A DNA stretch of 10,470 nucleotides from Candidatus Dormiibacterota bacterium (GTDB lineage Bacteria > Chloroflexota > Dormibacteria > Aeolococcales > Aeolococcaceae): NCBI GenBank assembly GCA_027451645.1, contig DAIDIX010000045.1, positions 1-10,470 on the forward strand. Reading direction: 5' to 3'. A program made the position numbers and the translations under genes. Positions 1-6,657 of the stretch are shown here, piece after piece (position 1 is the stretch's first letter; each line of letters opens with the position of its first letter). A model generated the notes under the pieces. That model had not been told where the DNA came from. It did no database searches and saw only the letters and a program-made list of their open reading frames with translations.

Positions 1-1760
1 CCTGACCGGAATGGAGGAAGCCATGCGAGTGCATGTCCACCTCCTCCAGGAGAGGAGTTTGCGCTGACTGTATATGATCCTGCATTCGTCCCCAGGCTCG
101 TTCCACAGATGAGGATAGTGCCAAGAGGGAAGGTGGCCTCAGTGCTGGAGGAGGGTGCTGTGCCGCAGCTTGCTTCTGAGAGCCAGACTGTCGCTTCTGG
201 GGGGGATACGGCTGGGATCTGGACAAAGAAGCTCACGGGCCGCCGCTGGCTCTCGCCAGTGAGATACACGATTGCCATGAAATGGGCTTTTGGCGGTTCT
301 GCCCCCACAGTCATGGCTGTATCAAATGTTCCTTCAGGAATGGTGGCGATTGCCTGGTTCCCTCCAGCATTGATGCTGTATGACCAGGTTCCTCCTGCAA
401 GAAGGTCCACAGGAGAGCCTGTAGCGATATTCTGCACACGAAGAATGCCGCTTGGCTGACGGAGTCCGCTTGCGCAGACAGTGATGTCGCCATAGGGGAA
501 TCCAGCTTCAGGGGCTTCTGTCTTCACCTGGCATGATGGATCCACTGATACCCACACGCTCGGTTCGACCTCGCCAGCTGGCGGGGAAGTTGACTGGTTC
601 ACAAAGAAGGTGATGGTGTACGGAGTGTTACCATCCATGAGTTTCAGCTGGAAGTGCGCCTTTCCAGAGGGAGAGGTGAAGAAGCCCAGCCAGACAGATG
701 CAGGAATGACAGCGACAGACTCATTGCCACCAGGTGACACATCGTATGACCAGTAGCCTGCATAGAGATCTGATGATCCAGATCCCTGCTGAGAGCTTCC
801 AATGGGATTCACGGTGAAATATCCATCACCATTGAGAAGTCCTGATGCACAGATGGGCAGATCAAGGTTGGGGTATCCGGACTCGGGAGCAGTCACGGGA
901 GCAGTGCAGTCACCAAGCCACACCGTTGCTCCCTCTTCCGCAGGAGGTGGAGGAGAGGAACTCGTGTAGATGGTGAAGCTTGCACGCACAGGATGAACAT
1001 CTGTGACTTCCACCTGGAAGTCACCAGACTGCGTTGCAGGATCCATGGCAGAATCGGGAAAGGCAGCAGCCGGTATGGTTCCTATTGCCGCATCAGCAGC
1101 ATTCGTCCAGGTCCCGGTATAGGTTGTTGTCGGGGATCCCTTTCCGGAAGTGAGTACTGTGAATGCTCCTCCTTCATTCCGAAGACCCATTCCACAGAGC
1201 GTGAGTTCCTGACGGGGAAGTACGGGGGGAGTTGCAGGAACGATCGAGCAGTCACTGGTACTTACCCACGCAAGTGCTCCCGTTTCGGAGCCTGTACCTG
1301 TTCCTGACTGGAGGAAGAATGGGATCTGGCGGCTCCCGGAATCGAGGGAGAAGTTCAGCATGAAATGCCCGCGTGTTCCGCCACCTCCCTGTCCAGTGCC
1401 TCCAATCGAGTAATGGCCATCAAATGTCGAGATGGGGATGGTGGCAAGTGTCTGGACACCACCTGAAGTCGTGTCATACGACCAGTTACTCGCAAGGAGA
1501 GTTTCCGGCTGGTTCCCGATCGTGGCAACTGAGAATGATCCGGATGAACTTCCCATTCCCGATCCACAGACAAGGACATCCGCATGGGGAAGCCCGCTTT
1601 CATCTTCGACTGCAGGGGGGGCGGTTCCGCAGCCTGTGAGGGAACTGGCAGTCCAGACTGTGACAGTGTCCTCTGCATGGACTGACATGACTGCTGAACC
1701 AGTTCCCACAGCAATGAGGAACATCCCCACAACTACGCGCCATAAGTGCGAGGCATGCAT
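1..1760 (-). CDS. Secreted multi-repeat protein with paired cysteines (3' end outside window)
   Basis: The minus strand is open from the ATG at 1760 to the left edge, giving 586 residues with no stop seen. The start is firm: AGGAGG-type ribosome-site bases (GGAAGGAGGAGGAG) lie just upstream. Residues 1-29 form a signal peptide (basic start, hydrophobic core GMFLIAVGTGSAV, cleavage probably after VHA), so the protein is exported. The rest is at least five related units at about 33-150, 161-266, 277-388, 399-513 and 522 onward. A typical unit opens with VW, then a Cys, then a second Cys 18-21 residues later (44/65, 170/188, 284/303, 409/428, 531/551) in a VCxSGL-like context. It continues with WSYD...GG, an A-x-IP motif, a HF-x-L strand and a closing FFV. 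This looks like tandem beta-sandwich domains with one disulfide each, which is inference. Linkers are rich in Pro, Ser and Gly. Unit 2 is the most divergent. I do not recognise the family; a surface or adhesion role is likely. Confidence 0.85.
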   Translation of the reverse strand, partial: MHASHLWRVVVGMFLIAVGTGSAVMSVHAEDTVTVWTASSLTGCGTAPPAVEDESGLPHADVLVCGSGMGSSSGSFSVATIGNQPETLLASNWSYDTTSGGVQTLATIPISTFDGHYSIGGTGQGGGGTRGHFMLNFSLDSGSRQIPFFLQSGTGTGSETGALAWVSTSDCSIVPATPPVLPRQELTLCGMGLRNEGGAFTVLTSGKGSPTTTYTGTWTNAADAAIGTIPAAAFPDSAMDPATQSGDFQVEVTDVHPVRASFTIYTSSSPPPPAEEGATVWLGDCTAPVTAPESGYPNLDLPICASGLLNGDGYFTVNPIGSSQQGSGSSDLYAGYWSYDVSPGGNESVAVIPASVWLGFFTSPSGKAHFQLKLMDGNTPYTITFFVNQSTSPPAGEVEPSVWVSVDPSCQVKTEAPEAGFPYGDITVCASGLRQPSGILRVQNIATGSPVDLLAGGTWSYSINAGGNQAIATIPEGTFDTAMTVGAEPPKAHFMAIVYLTGESQRRPVSFFVQIPAVSPPEATVWLSEASCGTAPSSSTEATFPLGTILICGTSLGTNAGSYTVSANSSPGGGGHALAWLPPFRS

Positions 1761-1893
1761 GGCTCCTCCTCCTTCCGTGATTCCTGTGCGACCATGGAGT
1801 GTTGATATAGTGCTAAACGTATACCACCTAACTACACAATATAGGTATGCATCTCCACATGCAAGGTCATCAATACCAGTCAGATGCATTCAG
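1761..1893 (-). promoter_or_regulatory. Leader of the repeat-protein gene with strong ribosome binding site
   Basis: This gap holds the upstream region of the repeat-protein gene. The ribosome site GGAAGGAGGAGGAG ends two bases before the ATG at 1760, and its first AGGAGG is at a good distance. Further up, the minus strand is AT-rich (around 1805-1845, with TATATC and TATAC hexamers), so a promoter could sit there. I find no convincing -35/-10 pair. A short perfect hairpin (TGCAT, six-base loop, ATGCA) lies near 1848-1863. It may follow the upstream gene but has no T tract. Confidence 0.4.
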
Positions 1894-2247
1894 TCAGTCA
1901 CGTGCAGCTTCTCGTATCTCGATGAGATGCGCCTCGTTGAGGGAGGCAAGAAGCGTGGAATCCGAGCGAATGTTGAGAACACTGAGTCCTGGCACATCAC
2001 TGATGATGAGCGGGAGCCCTGCGAGAGCAGCTTCAGCAGCAGAGACTGTTGCGAGATGCATCCGCTGGCGCATCATGTACTCATCATCTTCATCTTCATA
2101 GGCAGGATCATCGAGCAGTGCTCCTATGAGTGCAGCATCGGATGTACCTGATGAACTGCGGGTGAAGTGCCCCTCAGGTGTTCTGCCATGGAGCATGACA
2201 AGGGGGAATGCTGCAACCTCGTTTGGGTGGAGCACGCAGTACGGCAT
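1894..2247 (-). CDS. Small acidic protein of unknown function beside the amidoligase
   Basis: This gene encodes 117 residues. The ATG at 2247 is preceded by ATAGGGA at a 6-7 base spacing, a good ribosome site. It starts 17 bases after the amidoligase stop on the same strand, so the two are probably cotranscribed. The protein is soluble, with no signal peptide or membrane helix. A hydrophobic N-terminal part (VAAFPLVMLHGRTPEG) is followed by an acidic run (EDEDDE, about residues 51-56), then an Ala/Leu-rich part and the segment LPLIISDVPGLSVLNI. I do not recognise a family. Amidoligases are known to travel with small partner genes such as AIG2-like cyclotransferases or amidotransferases, but I cannot see the motifs of either here. 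A role with the amidoligase is inferred from position only. Confidence 0.7.
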   Translation of the reverse strand: MPYCVLHPNEVAAFPLVMLHGRTPEGHFTRSSSGTSDAALIGALLDDPAYEDEDDEYMMRQRMHLATVSAAEAALAGLPLIISDVPGLSVLNIRSDSTLLASLNEAHLIEIREAARD

Positions 2248-2264
2248 GTGCAGTCCCTATGTGC

Positions 2265-3980
2265 CTACGAGAGGGTGGCTATGGATGTTGCTGGTGGAGG
2301 AGACGGTGCAGTGTGCTGTTCGACATATCTCCGAACGATATCGGCCCGGTATGCCCTGTTCCTCTCCCATGCTTCCTGCTGAGGGTGGCCACTGCCAAGA
2401 GGCTTCCTTGACCAGGAGAGAAACAGCGAGGCAACTTCAGGCGAAGGAGGAGTGCTGTACGTGAGGGCTGCCTGCATGCTGGAGCGAAGCCAGCGGGATT
2501 CCTCTGCAGTAGGCATCCGTCCAGCATGCTCGGGAAACTGGGCTTCAAGGGCAGTGAAGGCTTCCCACTCTACCTTGCCTGCAGTGTAGCTGACAGCCGC
2601 CTTTTCGATCGTGGTGGATAGTTCCATCCGTTCAGAAGGAGTGAGGTTGAGTGCTGAAAGGAGTGCATCCTTCCTGCTGCTGAATGCTCTTTGAATGTCA
2701 TTGCATGCTGCGGATGGAACGGGAAAGGGATGGACGTAGGAGGGTTTGATCAGGAATCCAAGCCAGGTGAGCTCGTCCGGGGTTGGGGGACGGTGAGTCA
2801 GGGTGGATAGTAGTCCTGCAGCACTCTCGAGGAGTGACTGCTCAGCTGTTTCCATCCGGTTCTTCTTCGCATCGAGTCGCTGCTGTGCCTGGTCAATGTC
2901 CGGTTGCCACGACCCACGTTGATAGAGTGCATAGAGTCCTCTTCTGTCGGAGGGTACAGGGTAGAGAATCGCTGCGAAGGTGGCAAGCACATCGTCAGTG
3001 GTGCTTCTCGGGTCTGGGCTATTCCCGTACTGTTCACCAAGAGGATGGGTCTCGTCAGGAATTATCGAATTGTCGATTTCGCCAGCACGTGCTGTGAGTG
3101 CACAGCACAGGGCGATGTACTGCTGCATGCGGCGTGGATCGATGGTTCCGTCAAAGTAGCGGTACTCAAGCGTTGCGAAGCGTGAAGAGTGCCGGAGGAC
3201 AGGCTTTGCACTGTGAGTGACGAGCTGCTGTGACTCAACCTGCACGGATCCTTCTGGGGTGAGAGCTGTCTCATCCACCGGAGTGCACCACGAGTAGGCT
3301 GTGTATGCTCCACGGTGCACAACTTCTGCTCCATCCCGATTTGTCCCTGAAATCCGGTAGAGGAGGTCTTCAGCGTAGGAGCACAGTTTCCCAATGCGCC
3401 GAAATGCATCTACATCATCCTCAATGCCACTCGATGCTGTACCGACATGGACATGAAAGCCTGTGCGGATGGACGTTGTTGCACCAAGATCCTTGAGGAT
3501 GGTACAGACTTTCGCAAGTGCATCCCATGTGGAAGGAGTGTCGTGAAGGATAGGCGATATGACTTCTGCACCGTCTACACTCGTATCTTCTTCGACAACC
3601 CAGTCTGGAGATGATTCCCGGAACTCGTGGTAGGGTCGCTGATCCATGTGTGTGGAAAGTCCTGCATTGAAGAGTGCGTGCGCGATCTCATCTCCAGACA
3701 CTCCCTCCACTTCGATCTCGATACCGAAAGTCTGGTGAGGATGTGCAATGACGTTGCGACGTTTGTATGCCAATGCTGAAGAGAGGTGACTCTGTGCACG
3801 GAGCACTGCATGGTCTGCAGGGTCGAATGGCGTGACACCACCTGCTGCTGGAATCGGACTGTTGGCATTCTTCTGCCGCGAGGCAAGCATGGCAGACACT
3901 TCTGGGTGGAGAGGGAGGGAAGATGATCGGAGTGCCATGACATCATGGTACGGAGCACAGTTTGCCGAAACATCCTGCAT
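2265..3980 (-). CDS. Putative amidoligase (Amidoligase_2-type, glutamine synthetase/GCS-like fold)
   Basis: This gene encodes 571 residues. The N-terminal half carries the family's motifs in order: FGIEIEVEG (about 85-93), with the acidic metal-binding residues; EEDTSVDGAEVISPIL (130-145); GFHVHVG (174-180), with the two His; and LEYRYFDGTIDPRRM (271-285). Proteins of this group join an amino group to a carboxylate using ATP and are proposed to modify peptides or cell-surface polymers; that is family knowledge. Residues from about 300 on are a less conserved helical extension with a coiled-coil-prone stretch near 362-392. There is no signal peptide, so it is cytoplasmic. The start is uncertain: neither the ATG at 3980 nor an in-frame ATG at 3938 (MALRSSS) has a clear ribosome site. 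The gene leads a probable two-gene operon with the small acidic protein and is divergent from the tRNA gene. Confidence 0.8.
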   Translation of the reverse strand: MQDVSANCAPYHDVMALRSSSLPLHPEVSAMLASRQKNANSPIPAAGGVTPFDPADHAVLRAQSHLSSALAYKRRNVIAHPHQTFGIEIEVEGVSGDEIAHALFNAGLSTHMDQRPYHEFRESSPDWVVEEDTSVDGAEVISPILHDTPSTWDALAKVCTILKDLGATTSIRTGFHVHVGTASSGIEDDVDAFRRIGKLCSYAEDLLYRISGTNRDGAEVVHRGAYTAYSWCTPVDETALTPEGSVQVESQQLVTHSAKPVLRHSSRFATLEYRYFDGTIDPRRMQQYIALCCALTARAGEIDNSIIPDETHPLGEQYGNSPDPRSTTDDVLATFAAILYPVPSDRRGLYALYQRGSWQPDIDQAQQRLDAKKNRMETAEQSLLESAAGLLSTLTHRPPTPDELTWLGFLIKPSYVHPFPVPSAACNDIQRAFSSRKDALLSALNLTPSERMELSTTIEKAAVSYTAGKVEWEAFTALEAQFPEHAGRMPTAEESRWLRSSMQAALTYSTPPSPEVASLFLSWSRKPLGSGHPQQEAWERNRAYRADIVRRYVEQHTAPSPPPATSIATLS

Positions 3981-4057
3981 TACGAAGTTGTAATATCGCT
4001 GTCATTGGATCGAGTGTGTGAGACTTGGGGTGTTCCAGTCACCCGTATTGCCGGTGG

Positions 4058-4063
4058 TACGAT
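4058..4063 (+). promoter_or_regulatory. Possible -10 element of the tRNA gene
   Basis: TACGAT matches four of six bases of TATAAT and lies 11 bases before the mature tRNA start, a normal place for a tRNA promoter. No good -35 is visible (TTCCAG at 4033 is 19 bases away). The 11-mer GTACGATTGGA containing it recurs at 7657-7667, upstream of the tRNA fragment. Confidence 0.3.
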
Positions 4064-4074
4064 TGGAATCTCAT

Positions 4075-4148
4075 GGGCGGATAGCTCAGCCGGTCAGAGC
4101 AGGGGGCTCATAACCCCACGGTCGTAGGTTCGAATCCTACTCCGCCCA
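4075..4148 (+). tRNA. tRNA-Met (anticodon CAT)
   Basis: A full cloverleaf can be folded. The acceptor is GGGCGGA with TCCGCCC (7 perfect pairs). The D arm is GCTC/GAGC with a GG-containing loop. The anticodon loop is CTCATAA with CAT at 4109-4111. The variable loop is five bases. The T arm is GTAGG/CCTAC with loop TTCGAAT, and the discriminator is A4148. CCA is not encoded. The outermost anticodon-stem pair is a G-A mismatch (4102/4118). The 5' G1-C72 pair and the absence of the initiator's three G-C anticodon pairs as a conserved block leave the elongator form more likely. A CAT anticodon could also belong to tRNA-Ile2, which the sequence alone does not exclude. Confidence 0.93.
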
Positions 4149-4151
4149 CGT
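4106..4151 (+). repeat. Left copy of 46-bp direct repeat (tRNA 3' half)
   Basis: This stretch runs from the anticodon stem of the tRNA to three bases beyond its discriminator. It recurs at 7753-7798 with only two A-to-G differences (4113/7760 and 4139/7786). A tRNA 3' half is the usual bacterial attachment site of integrating elements, so this may be the gene-side junction of an island. Plain duplication is the alternative. Confidence 0.7.
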
Positions 4152-4379
4152 TTGAGTGGCTCAGGTAGCGTGTCTTATGCTCGACGTTGACCCCAGTTTT
4201 GAACCCAGTAGGATCAGATCCCTTTCATGCTTGTGGATCAACTGCAAATGCGAGTAACGCTTGCGGAACCTATGTTCAAATGCACGACATCGTGCTCTCA
4301 ATGGTGAGACAGGACGGTGTGCAAATCGTCAGTTCTTCATCTTTGTAGGGATACGCTGAAGAACTGTATCCACGTGTTC
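4152..4379. other. Intergenic stretch after the tRNA with a stem-loop
   Basis: I see no gene in these 228 bases. No terminator with a T tract follows the tRNA. The only clear structure is the perfect inverted repeat at 4330-4366, listed separately. This gap begins the low-density island segment. Confidence 0.5.
4330..4366 (-). terminator. Perfect 10-bp stem-loop downstream of the small membrane gene
   Basis: CAGTTCTTCA (4330-4339) and TGAAGAACTG (4357-4366) pair perfectly around a 17-base loop. The structure starts 13 bases past the stop of the minus-strand gene ending at 4380, as expected of a terminator or 3'-end-protecting hairpin. The loop is long and no T run follows on either strand, so factor-independent termination is doubtful. 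A protein-binding site is possible. Confidence 0.4.
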
Positions 4380-4640
4380 CTACGTCCATGGCGATGGGAC
4401 TACGATGACAAATATCATCATCATGATTCCGAGAACTACAAACGCGGCTCCCCCCAACTTCATGAACCATGGCTCAAAGTGCAGACGTCCCGGAAGTCGC
4501 TCATAGAACGAATTAGCCGACCGAGCTCCGGACTCTGCAGTCCGGATTCGCCACACTCCAAGAGCCATGATTGCGCAAGCGACTGCTAGGAATAGCAGCT
4601 TGGGTGGATTATTGGCAGTTTGGCGATGGGTATAAAGCAT
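4380..4640 (-). CDS. Small two-helix membrane protein, paralogue A
   Basis: This gene encodes 86 residues. After a short polar start (MLYTHRQTANNPPK), helix 1 spans about 15-29 (LLFLAVACAIMALGV). It is followed by a charged linker with WRIRTAE...ANSFYERLPGRLHFEPWF, and helix 2 spans about 60-81 (KLGGAAFVVLGIMMMIFVIVV). The gene at 5831-6094 encodes the same layout with close identity (PPKL, GVW-IR-A, FY-RLPGRLH-EPW), which is strong evidence that both are real genes. Two-helix proteins with an FY-RLPGR linker occur widely as uncharacterised proteins; I know no established function. The ATG at 4640 has no obvious ribosome site, so the exact start is uncertain. Confidence 0.72.
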   Translation of the reverse strand: MLYTHRQTANNPPKLLFLAVACAIMALGVWRIRTAESGARSANSFYERLPGRLHFEPWFMKLGGAAFVVLGIMMMIFVIVVPSPWT

Positions 4641-4917
4641 GGTTGGCTGCGGTTATTTCTGCATGATGACTGTGCAAGTGTTGAGGATGATGCGACTCAC
4701 CAATGTCTCTGTATCTTGTGGTCTGCTCTACTTGAGCTAGTGTGACAAATGGCTTGTTCGTACTGCACAAGTGCACAACTGAACTCGGAGAGGCTAGGTG
4801 CATTCAGAGACTGATCAGGTGATGTCAGTTGAGCGATGAGCGAGGAGACGGCTATGTATACTGCCTTTTATGGTCAACGGCCCATAGAGAGCTGCCGGCA
4901 GTGACGAGGGCAAGTTG
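4641..4917. other. Intergenic stretch between divergent genes
   Basis: These 277 bases separate the minus-strand membrane gene from the plus-strand zinc-ribbon gene, so both promoters should lie here. I see a short self-complementary run around TGCACAAGTGCA (near 4768-4779). A candidate -10 for the plus-strand gene is listed separately. No gene is convincing. Confidence 0.4.
4857..4862 (+). promoter_or_regulatory. Candidate -10 box of the zinc-ribbon gene
   Basis: TATACT matches five of six bases of TATAAT and lies 55 bases before the ATG at 4918. The best -35-like hexamer, TTGAGC at 4829-4834, is 22 bases away, longer than normal, so this is tentative. Confidence 0.3.
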
Positions 4918-5139
4918 ATGACCGAAGAGTTCAGCAAGTCCTTTGGCTGCGACTACTGTCGTGACAACAACAATCGCTGGTTTGGGCATGTACTCCAAAT
5001 TGCCAGTGATGAATCGCGTAAGCGAATTCTCCTTCAATGCCCTCGCTGCGAAGCAATTTACGAGAATTCCGCGAGCGGACCAGACGCGACCAAACGTCTC
5101 ACCGACCTGCAAGCGAGAATGCTATTTGGCGACTTTTGA
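4918..5139 (+). CDS. Small zinc-ribbon protein (CxxC...CxxC)
   Basis: This gene encodes 73 residues. I chose the ATG at 4918, placed seven bases after GAGGG. Cysteines at 11/14 (CDYC) and 41/44 (CPRC), 26 residues apart, form a classic four-Cys zinc site. Between them are Trp21 and a strand-like LLQ before the second pair. The tail TKRLTDLQARMLF resembles the endings of many small uncharacterised zinc-ribbon proteins with a CPRCGxLYE core and a L-T-xx-x-A-xx-LF tail. That similarity is from memory. There is no signal or membrane segment, so it is cytoplasmic. It is the only small gene in this segment on the plus strand. Function is unknown; nucleic-acid binding or a small immunity-like role are both guesses. 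Confidence 0.72.
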   Translation: MTEEFSKSFGCDYCRDNNNRWFGHVLQIASDESRKRILLQCPRCEAIYENSASGPDATKRLTDLQARMLFGDF

Positions 5140-5250
5140 CCCGTCAGAGGACAGGAGGTCACCCAGCTACGGCACTAACGTCAGGAAGGGGACCCCTATG
5201 TGTACTCATCACATACGAGTGCACATGGGTCAAACTACTCATGATTTTTC

Positions 5251-5625
5251 CTAATAATGTGTCAATTTAGATCGGACAATTGCCGCGGCCATGCCTAGAC
5301 ATGCCACAAGAAGTGACAATTCTGCCCAATCCCCGCCACCGGTAATTGTGATGAACACCCAAACTATGAGTGAGATCGCTTCGATGTACACAAGCAGACG
5401 GGTTCTCGGAGCAGAGGCTGTCGCAATGGCGCAGTAAAGAATAAGAAGAGCAATGACAACTAACGCAATAAAGAAGATGGCTGCCCGTTCGGTGTAGTAC
5501 ACATCTGATAGTGGGACTGGATAGCGGTGAGTGAACTGATAGATCGTAAGCAGCAGATCTTCGATCACATAAAACACCGCTTGCACGATCAAAAGCCACT
5601 TCAGCAGTGGAGCGAACTCTCTCAT
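5251..5625 (-). CDS. Four-helix integral membrane protein of unknown function
   Basis: This gene encodes 124 residues. Hydrophobic stretches at about 8-29, 46-68, 78-95 and 101-117 predict four membrane helices, with short loops that include HRYPVPLSDVYYTER and the arginines of APRTR between helices 2 and 3. The hydropathy pattern and clean ends support a real gene, although no ribosome site stands out before the ATG at 5625. It converges with the zinc-ribbon gene across a 111-base gap and lies on the same strand as the membrane paralogue at 5831-6094. I do not recognise the family; the layout recalls small DoxX- or DUF-type membrane proteins, without diagnostic motifs. Confidence 0.65.
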   Translation of the reverse strand: MREFAPLLKWLLIVQAVFYVIEDLLLTIYQFTHRYPVPLSDVYYTERAAIFFIALVVIALLILYCAIATASAPRTRLLVYIEAISLIVWVFITITGGGDWAELSLLVACLGMAAAIVRSKLTHY

Positions 5626-5740
5626 TTTCAGTTAGACCAAGGCTGCACGACTTTTGGATCCATTTCACTCATTGTGTGCAATATTGCGTCTCCTTGTGCA
5701 AATGAGTTGCGGACTGATCTATTGCGATAGCACGGTGACT

Positions 5741-5766
5741 TGGGGTCGAGTCGACGAGCGACCCCA
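5741..5766. repeat. GC-rich 8-bp inverted repeat (stem-loop)
   Basis: TGGGGTCG (5741-5748) and CGACCCCA (5759-5766) pair perfectly around a 10-base loop containing GTCGAC. It lies 65 bases past the stop of the minus-strand gene ending at 5831 and before the next minus-strand gene. It could be a terminator or a processing hairpin, but no T run follows on either side. Confidence 0.45.
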
Positions 5767-5830
5767 TTGGGTGTATTGTTAGCCGCTCCTCTATTGCGTT
5801 AGATCAGCTCGGAGAGGATTCGTTGGAAAT

Positions 5831-6094
5831 CTAGAACCAAGAAGCTGGGCTTATGCACACCCCAACCAGGATTAGTACGCCTAGAAGAATGAAGCCATAC
5901 GCCCCGACCTTGATTACCCAGGGTTCGTAATGCAACCGACCGGGAAGACGCGCATAGAACTTGTTAGCAGCCTTTGCATCGGCCTTGGCGTGGCGAATCT
6001 GCCACACTCCATAGGCAATTAGACTGCCTGCGACCGGCAACAGAACCAACTTCGGTGGACTGAATTCCACATTGCTAGAAGTCACTGGACTCAC
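5831..6094 (-). CDS. Small two-helix membrane protein, paralogue B
   Basis: This gene encodes about 87 residues with the same layout as the gene at 4380-4640: PPKL, helix 1 (VLLPVAGSLIAYGVW), a charged linker with IRHAKAD...NKFYARLPGRLHYEPW, then helix 2 (KVGAYGFILLGVLILVGVCI). Length and alignment with paralogue A favour a start near residue VSPVTSSN. I chose the GTG at 6094, with AAGGA four bases upstream, a slightly tight spacing. The frame stays open upstream to 6304, but that part (many His, Cys and Ser, no shared sequence) looks non-coding. GTG at 6085 is another option. Having two divergent copies within 1.5 kb suggests an old duplication within the island. Function is unknown. Confidence 0.7.
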   Translation of the reverse strand: MSPVTSSNVEFSPPKLVLLPVAGSLIAYGVWQIRHAKADAKAANKFYARLPGRLHYEPWVIKVGAYGFILLGVLILVGVCISPASWF

Positions 6095-6657
6095 CAGTTC
6101 CTTACATTGGAATTCGCCGGATCCCCTGCAACATGCAAAGTAGTGTGACAAAAGAGTCAGTGGTTCTGCATGTGGGGACTCTGCCCCGCGGGCCAGGCTA
6201 ATACGAACCTGTCCAAGGGTGACCCACTTTTTACTAGACATTTGCAGCGAGTGCATGTAGCCTAAATTAGGCGAGTAGTGCTTCCCAATACGAGCAGCGT
6301 GCACGCGGATTCTGTATTGGAGCAGCTATGAAGAGTTCCTGCCCATATTGCATCGATTGCCATTGGGAGCGGTTGTACTGTCACCCTGATGTGTGAACTG
6401 TCCCGTTCTCTCTGAGAAGGTTGAGCATCCCGATTCACCTGAACCGATGTCCAGTCATCCAGCAGGGTAGTCTGGTGCACGTGCTGCTGACATTGTCTGC
6501 AGGCTTCCCATGAGGTCTCACGACCTGCACCCCCACACACGGCAGCAAGCGTGAAGGTGACCATGTGCAACACGCTCGAACATGTTCGCCGACGCACCAT
6601 TCAAGCTCATCAGCCACACCCCATTACAAGAGAACGCATTCCCACTGGAGAAACCCC
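6095..6657. other. 563-base gap before the ice-binding-like gene
   Basis: Apart from the doubtful 22-codon Cys-rich frame at 6328-6396 I see no gene. A small hairpin (AGGTC, loop TCAC, GACCT) lies near 6511-6526. The promoter of the ice-binding-like gene should be in the right part, but I find no convincing -35/-10 pair. Confidence 0.4.
6328..6396 (+). CDS. Possible 22-residue Cys/His-rich micropeptide or gene remnant
   Basis: The frame reads MKSSCPYCIDCHWERLYC and then HPDV. It has an ATG five bases after TTGGAG, four Cys, two His and a TGA stop. The CxxCxxCHW arrangement is metal-site-like. With only 22 codons, chance cannot be excluded. It may be the 5' end of a decayed zinc-binding gene. 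Confidence 0.22.
   Translation: MKSSCPYCIDCHWERLYCHPDV

Noticed and set aside
1355..2151. Frames on both strands over the repeat-protein start, including a 239-residue plus-strand frame
   Set aside because: The minus-strand repeat protein has a ribosome site, a signal peptide and internal repeats; these frames have none.
4852..5112. Minus-strand frame with a hydrophobic stretch
   Set aside because: It lies antisense to the zinc-ribbon gene, whose Cys pairs, ribosome site and tail are much more convincing.
6095..6304. N-terminal extension of paralogue B to an upstream start
   Set aside because: Paralogue A has no such extension, and the added sequence is not protein-like.
4150..6657. Integron gene-cassette array with attC sites
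   Set aside because: Small orphan genes and GCGTTAGAT at about 5795 suggested attC, but I could not pair it with an RYYYAAC core at a proper distance. Gene orientations are mixed and no integrase is present.
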